From Alistipes sp. (lineage in GTDB: Bacteria > Bacteroidota > Bacteroidia > Bacteroidales > Rikenellaceae): a stretch of 64,000 nt of DNA. A program made the position numbers and the translations under genes. Location: NCBI GenBank assembly GCA_022767745.1, contig JALENN010000009.1, forward strand, positions 186,001-250,000, written 5' to 3'. Shown here in pieces: positions 27,602 to 36,105 of the stretch (position 1 is the stretch's first letter; every line of letters begins with the position of its first letter). A model generated the notes under the pieces. That model did no database searches, was not told where the DNA came from, and saw nothing but the letters and a program-made list of their open reading frames with translations.

Positions 27602-28300
27602 ATGTTAAAACGAATATTTGAGAGATTCTCATTAGTATTTGCGAGGCGTTCTTCTAGGTCTTACTGTAAGTGGTTGAATGATCGGGGAATAAGTATTGGA
27701 GAGGGGACTTATATATATCCCGGCAATGCATTGATAGATATTTCACGCCCTTCGTTAGTAAAAATAGGTTCAAACTGTTTCATGAACCAACATTTTACGT
27801 TGCTTACTCATGATTGGGTGACAAAGGTTTTTCTTGGCAGTAATAGACAATTCCTTAATAGTTCAGGAAGGGTTTCTATTGGTAATAATGTTAGCTTTGG
27901 CCAAAATGTAATGGTACTGAAAGGTGTAACTATTGGTGATAATTGTTTTATAGGAGCAGGAAGTATAGTAACAAAGGATATCCCAAGTAATAGTGTAGCC
28001 GTTGGATGTCCTTGTCGTGTGATAATGACCATTGAAGAGTACTATCAAAAACGCATGAAATGTTGCGAAGAAGAAGCTTTGGATTATGCTCGAAGTATTC
28101 AAGAACGTTTTAATCGTCGACCACGTATAGAGGATATGACAGAAGAGTTTATATGGTTTGTGAGTGGTGATAAAGTTGATAAATATCCAATGTTGCCCAT
28201 TAAACGTCAGTTAGGTTTAGCATATAATGCATATGTTGCATCGCATAAAGCAAAATATGCAGATTTTGAAGAATTTTTAAAAGCGGCAGGCATTAATTAA
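27602..28300 (+). CDS. Hexapeptide-repeat acyltransferase
   Basis: A 232-residue left-handed beta-helix protein. Hexapeptide turns run from about residue 25 (ISIGEGTYIYPGN) through VKIGSNCFMNQHFTLLTHDW to VSIGNNVSFGQNVMVLKGVT and IGDNCFIGAGSIVTKDIPSNS. Its catalytic His is in LLTHDW. The extra C-terminal 80 residues (LDYARSIQERFNRRPRI and after) are not part of the helix. It most likely O-acetylates a sugar of the repeat unit and differs clearly from the acyltransferase at 21428. Confidence 0.87.
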   Translation: MLKRIFERFSLVFARRSSRSYCKWLNDRGISIGEGTYIYPGNALIDISRPSLVKIGSNCFMNQHFTLLTHDWVTKVFLGSNRQFLNSSGRVSIGNNVSFGQNVMVLKGVTIGDNCFIGAGSIVTKDIPSNSVAVGCPCRVIMTIEEYYQKRMKCCEEEALDYARSIQERFNRRPRIEDMTEEFIWFVSGDKVDKYPMLPIKRQLGLAYNAYVASHKAKYADFEEFLKAAGIN

Positions 28301-28306
28301 ACATAC

Positions 28307-29296
28307 ATGAAAATCAGTTATATCATTCCAGTATATAAGGTCGAACAATATTTGGTAAAGAGTGTGACCTCTGTCCTCGCTCAAACTTACAAAAACATAG
28401 AGGTGGTATTAGTCGATGACGGTAGTCCTGATAACTGCCCAATGTTGTGTGATCAAATAGCTTTGGAGGATGAGCGTATTAAAGTTCTGCATAAGCCTAA
28501 TGGAGGACTTTCAGATGCAAGAAATGCAGGATTGAAAATTGCTACTGGAGACTATGTTGTTTTTATGGATTCCGATGACTTGTGGATAGGAGAAGACTCT
28601 TTGGATAAGCTGGTATCTCTCATAAAGAGATATCCTGAATGTAATTTCTATGGATTTAACTGTCAATATTATTATCCTAATTCTAATACTTATACTAAGT
28701 GGATACAGTATGCTGATGAGTTATTGACTCCTGTATCTGGTAATACTGCAATGGTTTCATTAGTGAAATCAGGAACTTTCCCAATGAGTGCTTGCCTTAA
28801 GGTTATTGATAGGCAGTGGTTGATAGATAATAAAATAATATTCAAGGTTGGTCAAATAGCAGAAGATATACCTTGGTTTATCAACCTGTTGGAGAAGACT
28901 GATAAATGCATGTTTGTAAACAATTATATATATGCTTATCGTCAGAATGTTGCTGGTAGTATCACCGCATCGGGCGGTGAGCGAGCTTTTAATAGCGTTT
29001 TAGATATAGTAAAAAATGAATTAGCGTTAATTGATAAACGTTACTTTACTGAAGAAGCTATAGACGCCCTACGTTCGTTTTTGGCATATGAAGTAAGTAT
29101 ATTGATAGCAACTGTATACGGATTACCCAAGGAAAAACAGGATGATGCACGAGCTGAGATTAAGCAGCTGTGTTGGCTTCTGAGATACACTAAGAATCCT
29201 AAAGTACGTATGGTGAGTTGCGTGTATAGTGTTTGGGGGTTTTCCATAACAGAACGGTTGCTACGAATCTACAACTGGTATAGAAAAAGAAAGTAA
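28307..29296 (+). CDS. Glycosyltransferase family 2
   Basis: A 329-residue GT-A enzyme starting KISYIIPVYKVEQYLVKSVT. It has VVLVDDGSPDNCP near residue 33, GGLSDARNAGL near residue 65 and VVFMDSDDLW near residue 84. The nucleotide- and metal-binding residues are all present. It is the last intact gene of the run starting at 21428. The following gene, once another glycosyltransferase, is broken. Confidence 0.92.
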   Translation: MKISYIIPVYKVEQYLVKSVTSVLAQTYKNIEVVLVDDGSPDNCPMLCDQIALEDERIKVLHKPNGGLSDARNAGLKIATGDYVVFMDSDDLWIGEDSLDKLVSLIKRYPECNFYGFNCQYYYPNSNTYTKWIQYADELLTPVSGNTAMVSLVKSGTFPMSACLKVIDRQWLIDNKIIFKVGQIAEDIPWFINLLEKTDKCMFVNNYIYAYRQNVAGSITASGGERAFNSVLDIVKNELALIDKRYFTEEAIDALRSFLAYEVSILIATVYGLPKEKQDDARAEIKQLCWLLRYTKNPKVRMVSCVYSVWGFSITERLLRIYNWYRKRK

Positions 29297-29338
29297 AAGC
29301 ATACTTGTACTATATAACGTTTTGTGAATATCGAAGTG

Positions 29339-29705
29339 AGAAGAGCACTAGTGTTGGCATCTGTGACCTAAATGATTGATCAGTTTAATATGCCTAATAT
29401 CCGATTGATGAAAGAAATGGAATATGAGGTGTATAAACTAATTTTATAGAAGGAAATACGTGCGGCAACGAGAAAATCGCCGCATTGAAGGAGATGAATG
29501 TTGGGCGTTTTCAAATATATTTTTCTCGTAGTGTTTTGAATGTGGGGCAAAATATAAAAGCTTACAAATAGACAAAGAAAATTATTAACGAGAATAAATA
29601 TACACTGATTCACAGTCATTCTTCCATAGGTGGTTTCCTGTCGCGTGTAGCAGTAAGGGATGCAAGAAAACATGGAATAAATACGGCTCACGGTTTTCAT
29701 TTTTT
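29339..29705 (+). pseudogene. Truncated GT4 glycosyltransferase (N-terminal remnant)
   Basis: Readable pieces are RALVLASV, then MIDQFNMPNIRLMKEMEYEV (about 29371-29430). In another frame come FIEGNTCGNEKIAALKEMNV and GRFQIYFSRSVLNVGQNIKAY (about 29445-29570). Finally NENKYTLIHSHSSIGGFLSR and TAHGFHFF end near 29705. These are the first 135 residues or so of an EpsD-like GT4. There are two internal stops and a frameshift, and the sequence passes directly into a transposase remnant. Confidence 0.85.
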
Positions 29706-30270
29706 TATAAGAACCTCCTCGAGAATAACGACCCATGCGAGAGTGTCAAGGACAGGATAGCGAGCATCAGCAAGGTGTATATGAGGCCAATCGAGAGAGG
29801 TAAGGAGGTTGAAGAGCATAGAATTCGGTGCGAAGTGCAATAACCTTCTGGTTGACGGCCTCTCGTTCATCGAAAAGCTGTCGTTCAATGCTTTCAACGA
29901 AGGAACCGGTCTGCCGTGCTGCCTGAAGATGCACCGAAGGCTCTTCGGAGTGGATGCAAGGAAAGTCAGTGGAAATGCAGGCTATGCCGGCAACACCAAC
30001 AGGGAGTACTGCAGGAAGAGGGATACAGACATCATTCGTGAAGCTAGGCCGTCCTTCCTTCGTGAAGAAAGATAACGACATCATCCGCAACGAGCTGGCG
30101 AGGGTGAGAGCAACGAGGATGGAAGTATCGTTCGGACGCATAAGGAACACTATGGCCTGAAACGCATCAAGGTAAGGACGAAGCAGACCGAGTCCTGTAT
30201 GTCTTCTTCGGCATCCACACGGCCAATGTAGTCTAGCTTGTTGGAGGAAAGCCTCTGAAATTGTCCAGGC
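29706..30270 (+). pseudogene. C-terminal remnant of an IS5/IS1182-type DDE transposase
   Basis: Readable pieces are VYMRPIERGKEV (about 29777-29812), then FGAKCNNLLVDGLSFIEKLS with FNAFNEGTGLPCCLKMHRRL (29824-29950) and AGYAGNTNREYC. After a frameshift come NELARVRATRMEVSFGRI (30089-30140), HYGLKRIKVRTKQTE and YVFFGIHTANVV (about 30197-30232). The C-terminal E-rich DDE part carries a V where E/G-S-F-G is usual. The N-terminal half is missing. GC content is higher than the surrounding DNA. Its junction with the broken GT4 suggests this insertion destroyed that gene. Confidence 0.83.
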
Positions 30271-30502
30271 TGCCTAATGTTCTAGATGAACGAGAAACGG
30301 ACTTTTTACAGGGGTATTGACTCCGGTTGTGTTCGAAAATGAGAAACTAAGCCGAAAATATAAAAAGATGAGTTCGACCGGAAAAATACAGGGATAGTCT
30401 GCAGGTTGACTCATAATGATGAAATTAAACGATAATTCCTATTTTAGGAGATGTAGGTGTGTCGCCTAGCTTTAAATCAGAGCTCTTAATAAAATTGTTT
30501 TT
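30271..30502. other. Gap before ugd, nothing recognised
   Basis: No gene. A promoter for the following dehydrogenase gene is expected but no well-spaced element was found. Confidence 0.35.
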
Positions 30503-31828
30503 ATGAAAATCGCAGTTGCAGGTACAGGCTATGTCGGTCTGTCGATAGCCACGTTGTTGGCCCAACATCATCATGTTACGGCTGTTGATGTTATTCCGGA
30601 GAAAGTGGAGAAGATAAATAATCGCATTTCCCCTATTCAGGATGATTATATTGAGAAGTATTTCGCAGAGAAAGATTTGGATCTCACAGCAACTCTCGAT
30701 GGAGCATCGGCTTATAAGGATGCCGAGTTTGTTGTAATTGCAGCCCCAACAAATTATGACCCGCAAAAGAACTTCTTTGACACACATCATATTGAGGAGG
30801 TTATAGATCTTGTATTGAGTGTTAATCCCAATACTGTGATGGTTATCAAATCTACCATCCCCGTAGGTTATTGCCGTTCTCTTTATGCGAAGTACGCGTT
30901 GCGTTTCTTGACAGAAGAAAACTTGAAAGGGAAGCATTTTAATCTTCTTTTCTTTCCGGAATTCCTTCGCGAATCAAAAGCCTTGTACGATAATTTATAC
31001 CCAAGCCGTATCATCGCCGGCGTGCCTAAATTTATAGACAAAAAAGAGTTTGACGAAGAGAATGCTGCTATCGAAACAATAGCCAATATCCCGGCGATGG
31101 AGGAGGCCGCAAAAACTTTCGCAGCTTTATTGCAAGAGGGGGCTCTTAAGCCTGATATCGCTACTCTTTATATGGGTTTGAAAGAGGCTGAGGCAGTAAA
31201 GCTTTTTGCTAATACATATCTCGCCCTGCGAGTCTCTTATTTCAATGAATTGGATACTTATGCAGAGGTTAAGGGCCTGGACACGCAGGCTATCATTAAC
31301 GGTATTGGTCTCGACCCTCGTATTGGTACCCACTATAACAATCCTTCATTCGGTTATGGCGGTTACTGTCTACCAAAAGACACGAAGCAATTGCTGGCAA
31401 ATTATCAGGATGTGCCTCAAAATATGATGACTGCTATTGTGGAGTCTAACCGTACACGTAAGGATTTCATTGCGGACCGCGTGCTTGAGATGGCTGGATA
31501 TCATTCATATTCAAATGGCAGCTATGATCCGACATTGGAAAAGGAATGTGTTATTGGAGTCTATCGTCTGACAATGAAATCGAACTCAGATAACTTCCGT
31601 CAAAGTTCCATTCAGGGTGTAATGAAACGTATTAAGGCTAAGGGTGCGCAGGTGATTATTTACGAACCAACTCTTGATGATGGCTCGACATTCTTCGGTA
31701 GCATAGTTGTTAATAATTTTGATGAGTTCAAGAAGGGTTCTCAGGTAATTATTGCAAACCGATATGATTCATGTCTTGATGATGTTCAGGATAAGGTTTA
31801 TACAAGAGATATTTTCAAGAGAGATTAG
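30503..31828 (+). CDS. ugd: UDP-glucose/UDP-sugar 6-dehydrogenase (island copy)
   Basis: The 441-residue protein carries the Rossmann motif [10 protein letters not shown] at the N-terminus, KSTIPVGY near residue 117, and the catalytic Cys in [12 protein letters not shown] near residue 285. It belongs to the family that oxidises UDP-sugars twice with NAD to the uronic acid. It belongs to the AT-rich island and is only distantly related to the second copy at 42676, differing in length and motif detail. It therefore looks like a laterally acquired paralogue, perhaps for another UDP-hexose. It now stands alone between decayed genes but is itself intact. Confidence 0.9.
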   Translation: MKIAVAGTGYVGLSIATLLAQHHHVTAVDVIPEKVEKINNRISPIQDDYIEKYFAEKDLDLTATLDGASAYKDAEFVVIAAPTNYDPQKNFFDTHHIEEVIDLVLSVNPNTVMVIKSTIPVGYCRSLYAKYALRFLTEENLKGKHFNLLFFPEFLRESKALYDNLYPSRIIAGVPKFIDKKEFDEENAAIETIANIPAMEEAAKTFAALLQEGALKPDIATLYMGLKEAEAVKLFANTYLALRVSYFNELDTYAEVKGLDTQAIINGIGLDPRIGTHYNNPSFGYGGYCLPKDTKQLLANYQDVPQNMMTAIVESNRTRKDFIADRVLEMAGYHSYSNGSYDPTLEKECVIGVYRLTMKSNSDNFRQSSIQGVMKRIKAKGAQVIIYEPTLDDGSTFFGSIVVNNFDEFKKGSQVIIANRYDSCLDDVQDKVYTRDIFKRD

Positions 31829-31922
31829 ATACTAATCCAGCTAATATAAAGTAACAAAACTCAAAAATACCCAATAAGAAATACGAAGAAGCTTATCGCG
31901 AAGAAGGAGGCGAAGAAACTAT

Positions 31923-32378
31923 ATGAGAAGAAACCTCCTCAATAATCCTTCAGCAAGGATTCCTCGCAACGAGAATCCAGTGGAGATTTACCACAGCATG
32001 GTGCAAGATGTTGCATCTTGGCCTTTGGCGGATAAGAAGGATGTGGATGGAGTCTTTCGCTATTTTGAGAAGACGTGGATGTCTGCGGCAGAGCGCTACC
32101 TAATAGCTGGGCATTATTCAGATGCAGCCTATATGTCAAGTGCGTTTTTTTGCAGTCCCCGGAGTTTATAGAGAGGAGTGAGTGTCAGGAGATGTTGAGT
32201 GCATTGGCTCGGGATAAGAAAGTCCGGAAATTATACGTGGTATGACGCGTATTGACCGCAAGTATTACAGGTAGCCGACAACAGTTACCTAAATGAGTTG
32301 GCGCATTCATTCATGCGAAATGTGCGTAGCCAACCATTTTATCACGAATATCGCGTCTATCCGATACTCGAGGATTAA
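31923..32378 (+). pseudogene. Broken gene of unrecognised family
   Basis: An 82-codon frame from ATG 31923 (NENPVEIYHSMVQDVASWPL, WMSAAERYLIAGHYSDAAYM) stops at 32169-32171 after a run of T. In another frame the text continues as LQSPEFIERSECQEMLSALA. After a further shift it reads ADNSYLNELAHSFMRNVRSQ and PFYHEYRVYPILED, ending at TAA 32376-32378. This looks like one protein of about 150 residues broken by two or more frameshifts, the first in a T7 run. I do not recognise the family. Confidence 0.55.
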
Positions 32379-32731
32379 AAAATTGTAGTTGGTGTTGTAG
32401 AGTTTAACAAGCGAAACATTTGATAGTCGCTGGAGAGAAATATAGGTTGGTAGCCCCCTGGGGTTACTAACCTATATTTCTTGGTTATTAATACGAAATA
32501 TATTTCATTGTGATTTTATGGGGATGATAAATTGGTAATTGATTTTGATGCATTATCTACCTGTAATCGTTGTTATGGACAATAGTTGGTAGCCTGAGGT
32601 AAGTTTCGGATCTCTATTCTGAGAAGAAAATGTTTCAGGCCTAATATATGCCTTTCGATAAGGAAATACTTAAGAGGGCTGAAGACCTACTCCAGGATAC
32701 GGAATGAGTTACGAACATAAACTTTTATACC
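32379..32731. other. Gap with a long hairpin, otherwise no gene
   Basis: Apart from the hairpin at 32436-32481 nothing coding was recognised before the sulfatase remnant. Confidence 0.4.
32436..32481. repeat. Long near-perfect hairpin (possible terminator)
   Basis: AGAAATATAGGTTGGTAGCC pairs with GGTTACTAACCTATATTTCT, giving about 20 bp with two wobble pairs around a short CCCTG loop. There is no long T-run on either side, so a terminator or a remnant inverted repeat are both possible. Confidence 0.6.
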
Positions 32732-34134
32732 ATGAACAAGACTCTTGGATTGTTGCTCTGTGGTTCTGAGCCGGCATTTATCTTGACCGACTGCGGCATG
32801 CAACACCATAACGATGAACGTCCCAATGTGCTGGTCATCATGCTCGATGATGCCGGGTCCAACGATTTCGGATTTATGGGTTGCCCAGACCTCCAGACGA
32901 CAAATATCGACTCGCTGTCGCACTAGGGTGTGATTCTTACCGATGCCCATGTTTCAGCCTCGATTAGCGGCCCTTCACGATGCGGATTGCTTACCGGACG
33001 CTATCAGCAGCGGAATGGCTACGAGCGCAATTTGGGCAACAAGTTTGGCATGGGACTCGAAGAAGAGACTATGGGCGATATATTCTCTTGGAACGGATAT
33101 CACACCGCTTGTATCGGAAATGGCATCAGGGCGATGCCCCTGAACCACCCCAATTGTCGTGGATTTGAGCATTTCTACGGTTTCATCTCCGGTGGCCGTT
33201 CCTATTTCTACCGCCAGAATAATGAGGGCCGTCCTGGTGATGTCCACAACCTGCAGGTCAAAATTGCATTCAACGGTTATCTGACCGACGTGCTGGCAGA
33301 TGAGGTGGTATCCTACATCGAAAAGAGGGCCTATTCCAATGCTCCATTCAGGATAAACCTTGTCTTCAACGCCGTGCATGCACCGCTTGAGGCGACTGAC
33401 GAGGACATGGCCAGATTCGACGGCCATCCCCGGCGGAAACTCGCCGCCATGACATGGGCTGTGGACCGTGGAATCGGGAAGGCGGATCAGGCTCTCAAGA
33501 AGATGGAGAATTTGACAATACGCTTATATTCTTTTTGAGTGACAATGGAGTGCACATAACAATCAGTCGCGTAACACGCCGTTGAAGGGTTTCAAATGCA
33601 ATAAGTTCGGAGGCGGACACTGCGTTCCCTTCTTTGTGGTGTATTGTGACCGCTTCAAGGAGAGTTATGACGGTCTCTCGTCGTTACTCGACATCCTGCT
33701 TACAGTTATAGTTGCGGCCGGTATCGATATCGGCAGCTCGAAGAATCCGCTTGACGGAACCAATCTGCCCCCATATCTTTCCAGCGAAAAGAGCGGCGAG
33801 CCGCACGAGATACTATTCTGGCGGAAAAACAATCAGGCGGCCGTGCGCATGGGGAATTACAAATATATCCGTGTTAAGGGAGTAGGCGAACGCCTCTGTA
33901 ACTTACGTGATAACTTGCAGGAGAACAGTGACTTTTGTGAGTCTGAGCCCGAAATTCGTGCACAGATGAGCGATTCGCTCGATAGCTGGAAGTCGGAGCG
34001 AGTGAATCTTGTGCTTTGGGATGAGGGAGCACGGGAAACCGTTAATATAGATACCCATCAGAACCTGATGTTGTTACACTCCAGCTGACTTCCGAGCCAA
34101 ATACGGCAAGAAGGGCGGTAAAAAGGCTAGATAG
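32732..34134 (+). pseudogene. Dead arylsulfatase-type sulfatase
   Basis: A signal-like start (MNKTLGLLLCG) leads to NVLVIMLDDAGSNDFGFMG, the metal-binding beginning of an S1 sulfatase. An in-frame TAG follows after DSLSH (32924-32926). The active-site stretch SASISGPSRCGLLTGRY has Ser where the formylglycine precursor is expected (S-x-P-S-R type). Further on are MPLNHPNCRGFEHFYGFISG and FRINLVFNAVHAPLEATDED. Frames change near 33540, and the C-terminal part (KEILFW-like HEILFWRKNNQAAVRMGNYK) ends KKGGKKAR with TAG 34132-34134. The internal deletion, stop and frameshifts exclude function. It is GC-richer than the island and may belong to the backbone side. Confidence 0.88.
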
Positions 34135-34157
34135 CCTCGGCGTAACCCATAAGAAGA

Positions 34158-34198
34158 CCCCCAAATTCGGTCGCAAACACTGAATTTGGGGGCTTTTA
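34158..34198 (+). terminator. Intrinsic terminator after the sulfatase remnant
   Basis: CCCCCAAATTC pairs with GAATTTGGGGG around a 13-base loop, followed by CTTTTATT. Confidence 0.85.
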
Positions 34199-34273
34199 TT
34201 ATTGGGTAATGATACCGAAACAGTTGATGACATAAGATGTAACCGGCATTATATTTGACGGTTTATGAAATAT

Positions 34274-34313
34274 AAAAGAGTTTAGCAGAATATGTTTCTG
34301 CTAAGCTCTTTTT
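34274..34313. terminator. Bidirectional intrinsic terminator
   Basis: AAAAGAGTTTAGCAGAA pairs with TTCTGCTAAGCTCTTTTT with one wobble pair. The A-run and T-run allow use from both strands. It sits 30 bases past the stop of the DUF2807-like gene. Confidence 0.88.
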
Positions 34314-34318
34314 GTGTA

Positions 34319-34327
34319 CCCCCCCCC
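34319..34327. repeat. C9 homopolymer tract at the island's right edge
   Basis: Nine consecutive C lie between the terminator and the DUF2807-like gene, within 30 bases of the change back to GC-rich DNA. It is non-coding and may vary in length. Confidence 0.6.
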
Positions 34328-34342
34328 GGGCTTATAAATCTG

Positions 34343-35047
34343 TTATTCGGCCGGAGTGGTCGACGATCCGCCCGAGTTGTTGATGTTGAGGAGCGCGGGT
34401 GTCCCCTTGTAGCGTATCCGCGAGCCGCCGGAGTTCTCGCCGGTGAGGGATTCGGTGACGGTTATCTCGAGGCCGCTACCTCCCGATATGTTGACTGCCG
34501 CCTTGGCGGTGGTGAAGTCGTATGCGTAGCAGTGCGATCCGCCCGAGCAGTTGATGTCGGCATTGTCGCATGTGCCCTTGAGGGTGAGCTCCGATCCGCC
34601 CGAGCAGTCGATTGCCATCGTGCCGCACGTTGCCGCCAGCGAGGCATGAGAGCCGCCCGAAAGGGTGATGGCGGCGTCCGATGCCGTAAAGGGTTCTGAC
34701 GAGGATATGCGGCTGCCGCCCGATGCCGTGAAGCTGCAGTACGATGCAGATGAGGTGGTGATTGTTACGTCTAGGTCCTTGAAGCGGCGAGCGTCGACCG
34801 AGAACACTAGGCGGTCGTCCTCTATTTCAGCCTTGATGTATGACTGTATGTTGAGGTGCGTGCGGACAACGGCCGTCCCAGCCGGCACGTCGTCGCTGAG
34901 GTTGAGTTTCATGCCGTCGGCGATCTCGATGCCTTTCACGTCGGTGGGGATCTCCATGTCACACTCGACGATCTCGCCGTCGGGCGTAAGGTAGTCGCCG
35001 CACGAGGTCATGGCAAGGGCGGCGAGTGCTATCAGGGAATGTTTCAT
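34343..35047 (-). CDS. DUF2807-type (head GIN domain) lipoprotein
   Basis: From ATG 35047 a lipoprotein signal MKHSLIALAALAMTSC is seen with the acceptor Cys at residue 16; the protein has 234 residues. The region LVFSVDARRFKDLDVTITTS and the repeated Gly-Ser steps (ASGGSRI, LSGGSHA, CSGGSEL, CSGGSHC, ISGGSGL, NSGGSRI, NSGGSS) form the right-handed beta-helix of the auto-transporter-like GIN domain. Each rung is about 15-20 residues. Its role is unknown; it faces the periplasm or surface. A good minus-strand promoter lies just upstream. The longer open frame to 35170 crosses that promoter and is rejected. Confidence 0.85.
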   Translation of the reverse strand: MKHSLIALAALAMTSCGDYLTPDGEIVECDMEIPTDVKGIEIADGMKLNLSDDVPAGTAVVRTHLNIQSYIKAEIEDDRLVFSVDARRFKDLDVTITTSSASYCSFTASGGSRISSSEPFTASDAAITLSGGSHASLAATCGTMAIDCSGGSELTLKGTCDNADINCSGGSHCYAYDFTTAKAAVNISGGSGLEITVTESLTGENSGGSRIRYKGTPALLNINNSGGSSTTPAE

Positions 35048-35074
35048 AATCATGGTTTGTGGAAATTTCGGCGA

Positions 35075-35105
35075 CAAATGTAGTACAAAAATATGAAGTT
35101 GCAAA
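35075..35105 (-). promoter_or_regulatory. Promoter of the DUF2807-type gene
   Basis: On the minus strand TTTG (35105-35102) precedes TACATTTG (35082-35075) by 19 bases. This fits the consensus and fixes the start at 35047 or 35053. Confidence 0.75.
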
Positions 35106-35183
35106 TATGCTTTCGGTGCATGCTGTTTTGTCGACCGATGCTGAAAAGTGTCTGGCATGCGGTGAAGCATAGTATATCATGAG

Positions 35184-35191
35184 TATATTTG
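35184..35191 (+). promoter_or_regulatory. -7 element of the nitrilase-family gene
   Basis: TATATTTG lies 25 bases before the ATG at 35216. The -33 box is weak. Confidence 0.45.
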
Positions 35192-35215
35192 CGTGTATAA
35201 AACTGATGGTGTGAT

Positions 35216-36046
35216 ATGAAGATAGCTCTCTATCAGCAGGACATTGTGTGGGGTGAGCCTGCAGAGAATATGCGGCGTGCCGAGGCGGCTTTTGCCGCCG
35301 GGCTTGCGGATCATCCGGTTTATAGTTCGGATGAGGCGGGCCATGCCGACGGCGGTCGCAGTGTCGATCTTATAGTGTTGCCCGAGATGTTCACGACGGG
35401 GTATTGTGCCGACCCGTCGAAGTCGGATACTGCCATCGACGACGGGATGCAGGCCGTGAAGTGGATGCGGCATATTGCAGGACGTTACGGTGCCGCCGTG
35501 GCGGGCAGTGTAGCCGTGGCCGACAAAGGCCGGTATTATAACCGGCTCTATTTCGTGCGGCCCGACGGCGTGGAGTATTACGACAAACGGCACCTTTTTG
35601 CAATGGGCGGCGAGGCCGACCACTATACGGCGGGGCGGAGGCGTGTCGTGGTGGAGTGGCGCGGCGTGAGAATATTGCTGCAGGTGTGTTACGATCTTCG
35701 GTTCCCGGTCTTTTCGCGTAATCGCGGCGACTACGACATGATAATATACTCGGCCAACTGGCCTACACCGCGTATTGCCGTGTGGGATACCCTGTTGCGT
35801 GCCCGTGCCATCGAGAACCAGTGTTATGTCGCGGGTGTCAACCGTGCGGGGCGCGACCCGTGGTGTGAATATTGTGGCCACACGGCTTTGGTCGATGCCT
35901 ACGGGCGGGTTGTGACGTCGTGTACCGACGACGATGCCTTGGTTATAGGAGAGGTGGATATGGATGCTCTTGCGGCCTTCCGACGCAAGTTCCTGGTTCT
36001 GGATGACCGTGATGCATGGCCCGTGGGCGATGCGTGGGACGAGTGA
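35216..36046 (+). CDS. Carbon-nitrogen hydrolase (omega-amidase/nitrilase family)
   Basis: A 276-residue protein with the Glu-Lys-Cys triad of the nitrilase superfamily. Glu lies in LIVLPEMFTTGY near residue 60, Lys in YYDKRHLFAMGGE near residue 123, and Cys in LLQVCYDLRFPVFSRN near residue 159. YSANWPTPRIAVWDTLLRAR and NQCYVAGVNRAG are typical of omega-amidases (YafV/NIT2). These hydrolyse alpha-ketoglutaramate or ketosuccinamate formed by glutamine transaminases. Cytosolic single gene, convergent with the GH16 gene. Confidence 0.9.
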   Translation: MKIALYQQDIVWGEPAENMRRAEAAFAAGLADHPVYSSDEAGHADGGRSVDLIVLPEMFTTGYCADPSKSDTAIDDGMQAVKWMRHIAGRYGAAVAGSVAVADKGRYYNRLYFVRPDGVEYYDKRHLFAMGGEADHYTAGRRRVVVEWRGVRILLQVCYDLRFPVFSRNRGDYDMIIYSANWPTPRIAVWDTLLRARAIENQCYVAGVNRAGRDPWCEYCGHTALVDAYGRVVTSCTDDDALVIGEVDMDALAAFRRKFLVLDDRDAWPVGDAWDE

Positions 36047-36067
36047 CGGGCCGAAGACTCGAAATGA

Positions 36068-36094
36068 AAACGGCGGGCTGCATGGCCCGCCGTT
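36068..36094. terminator. Hairpin between convergent genes
   Basis: AACGGCGGGC pairs with GCCCGCCGTT around a short TGCATG loop. It is flanked by AAAA on the left, giving a U-run for the minus transcript. Confidence 0.75.
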
Positions 36095-36105
36095 AATCGT
36101 TGTGG

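Noticed and set aside
31923..32171. Intact 82-residue gene
   Set aside because: The reading continues in other frames downstream with coherent protein text, which shows a broken longer gene.
34135..34342. attR-like copy of the tRNA-Gly 3' end
   Set aside because: I looked for TTCGAGTCCCG and the acceptor sequence at the right edge and did not find them.
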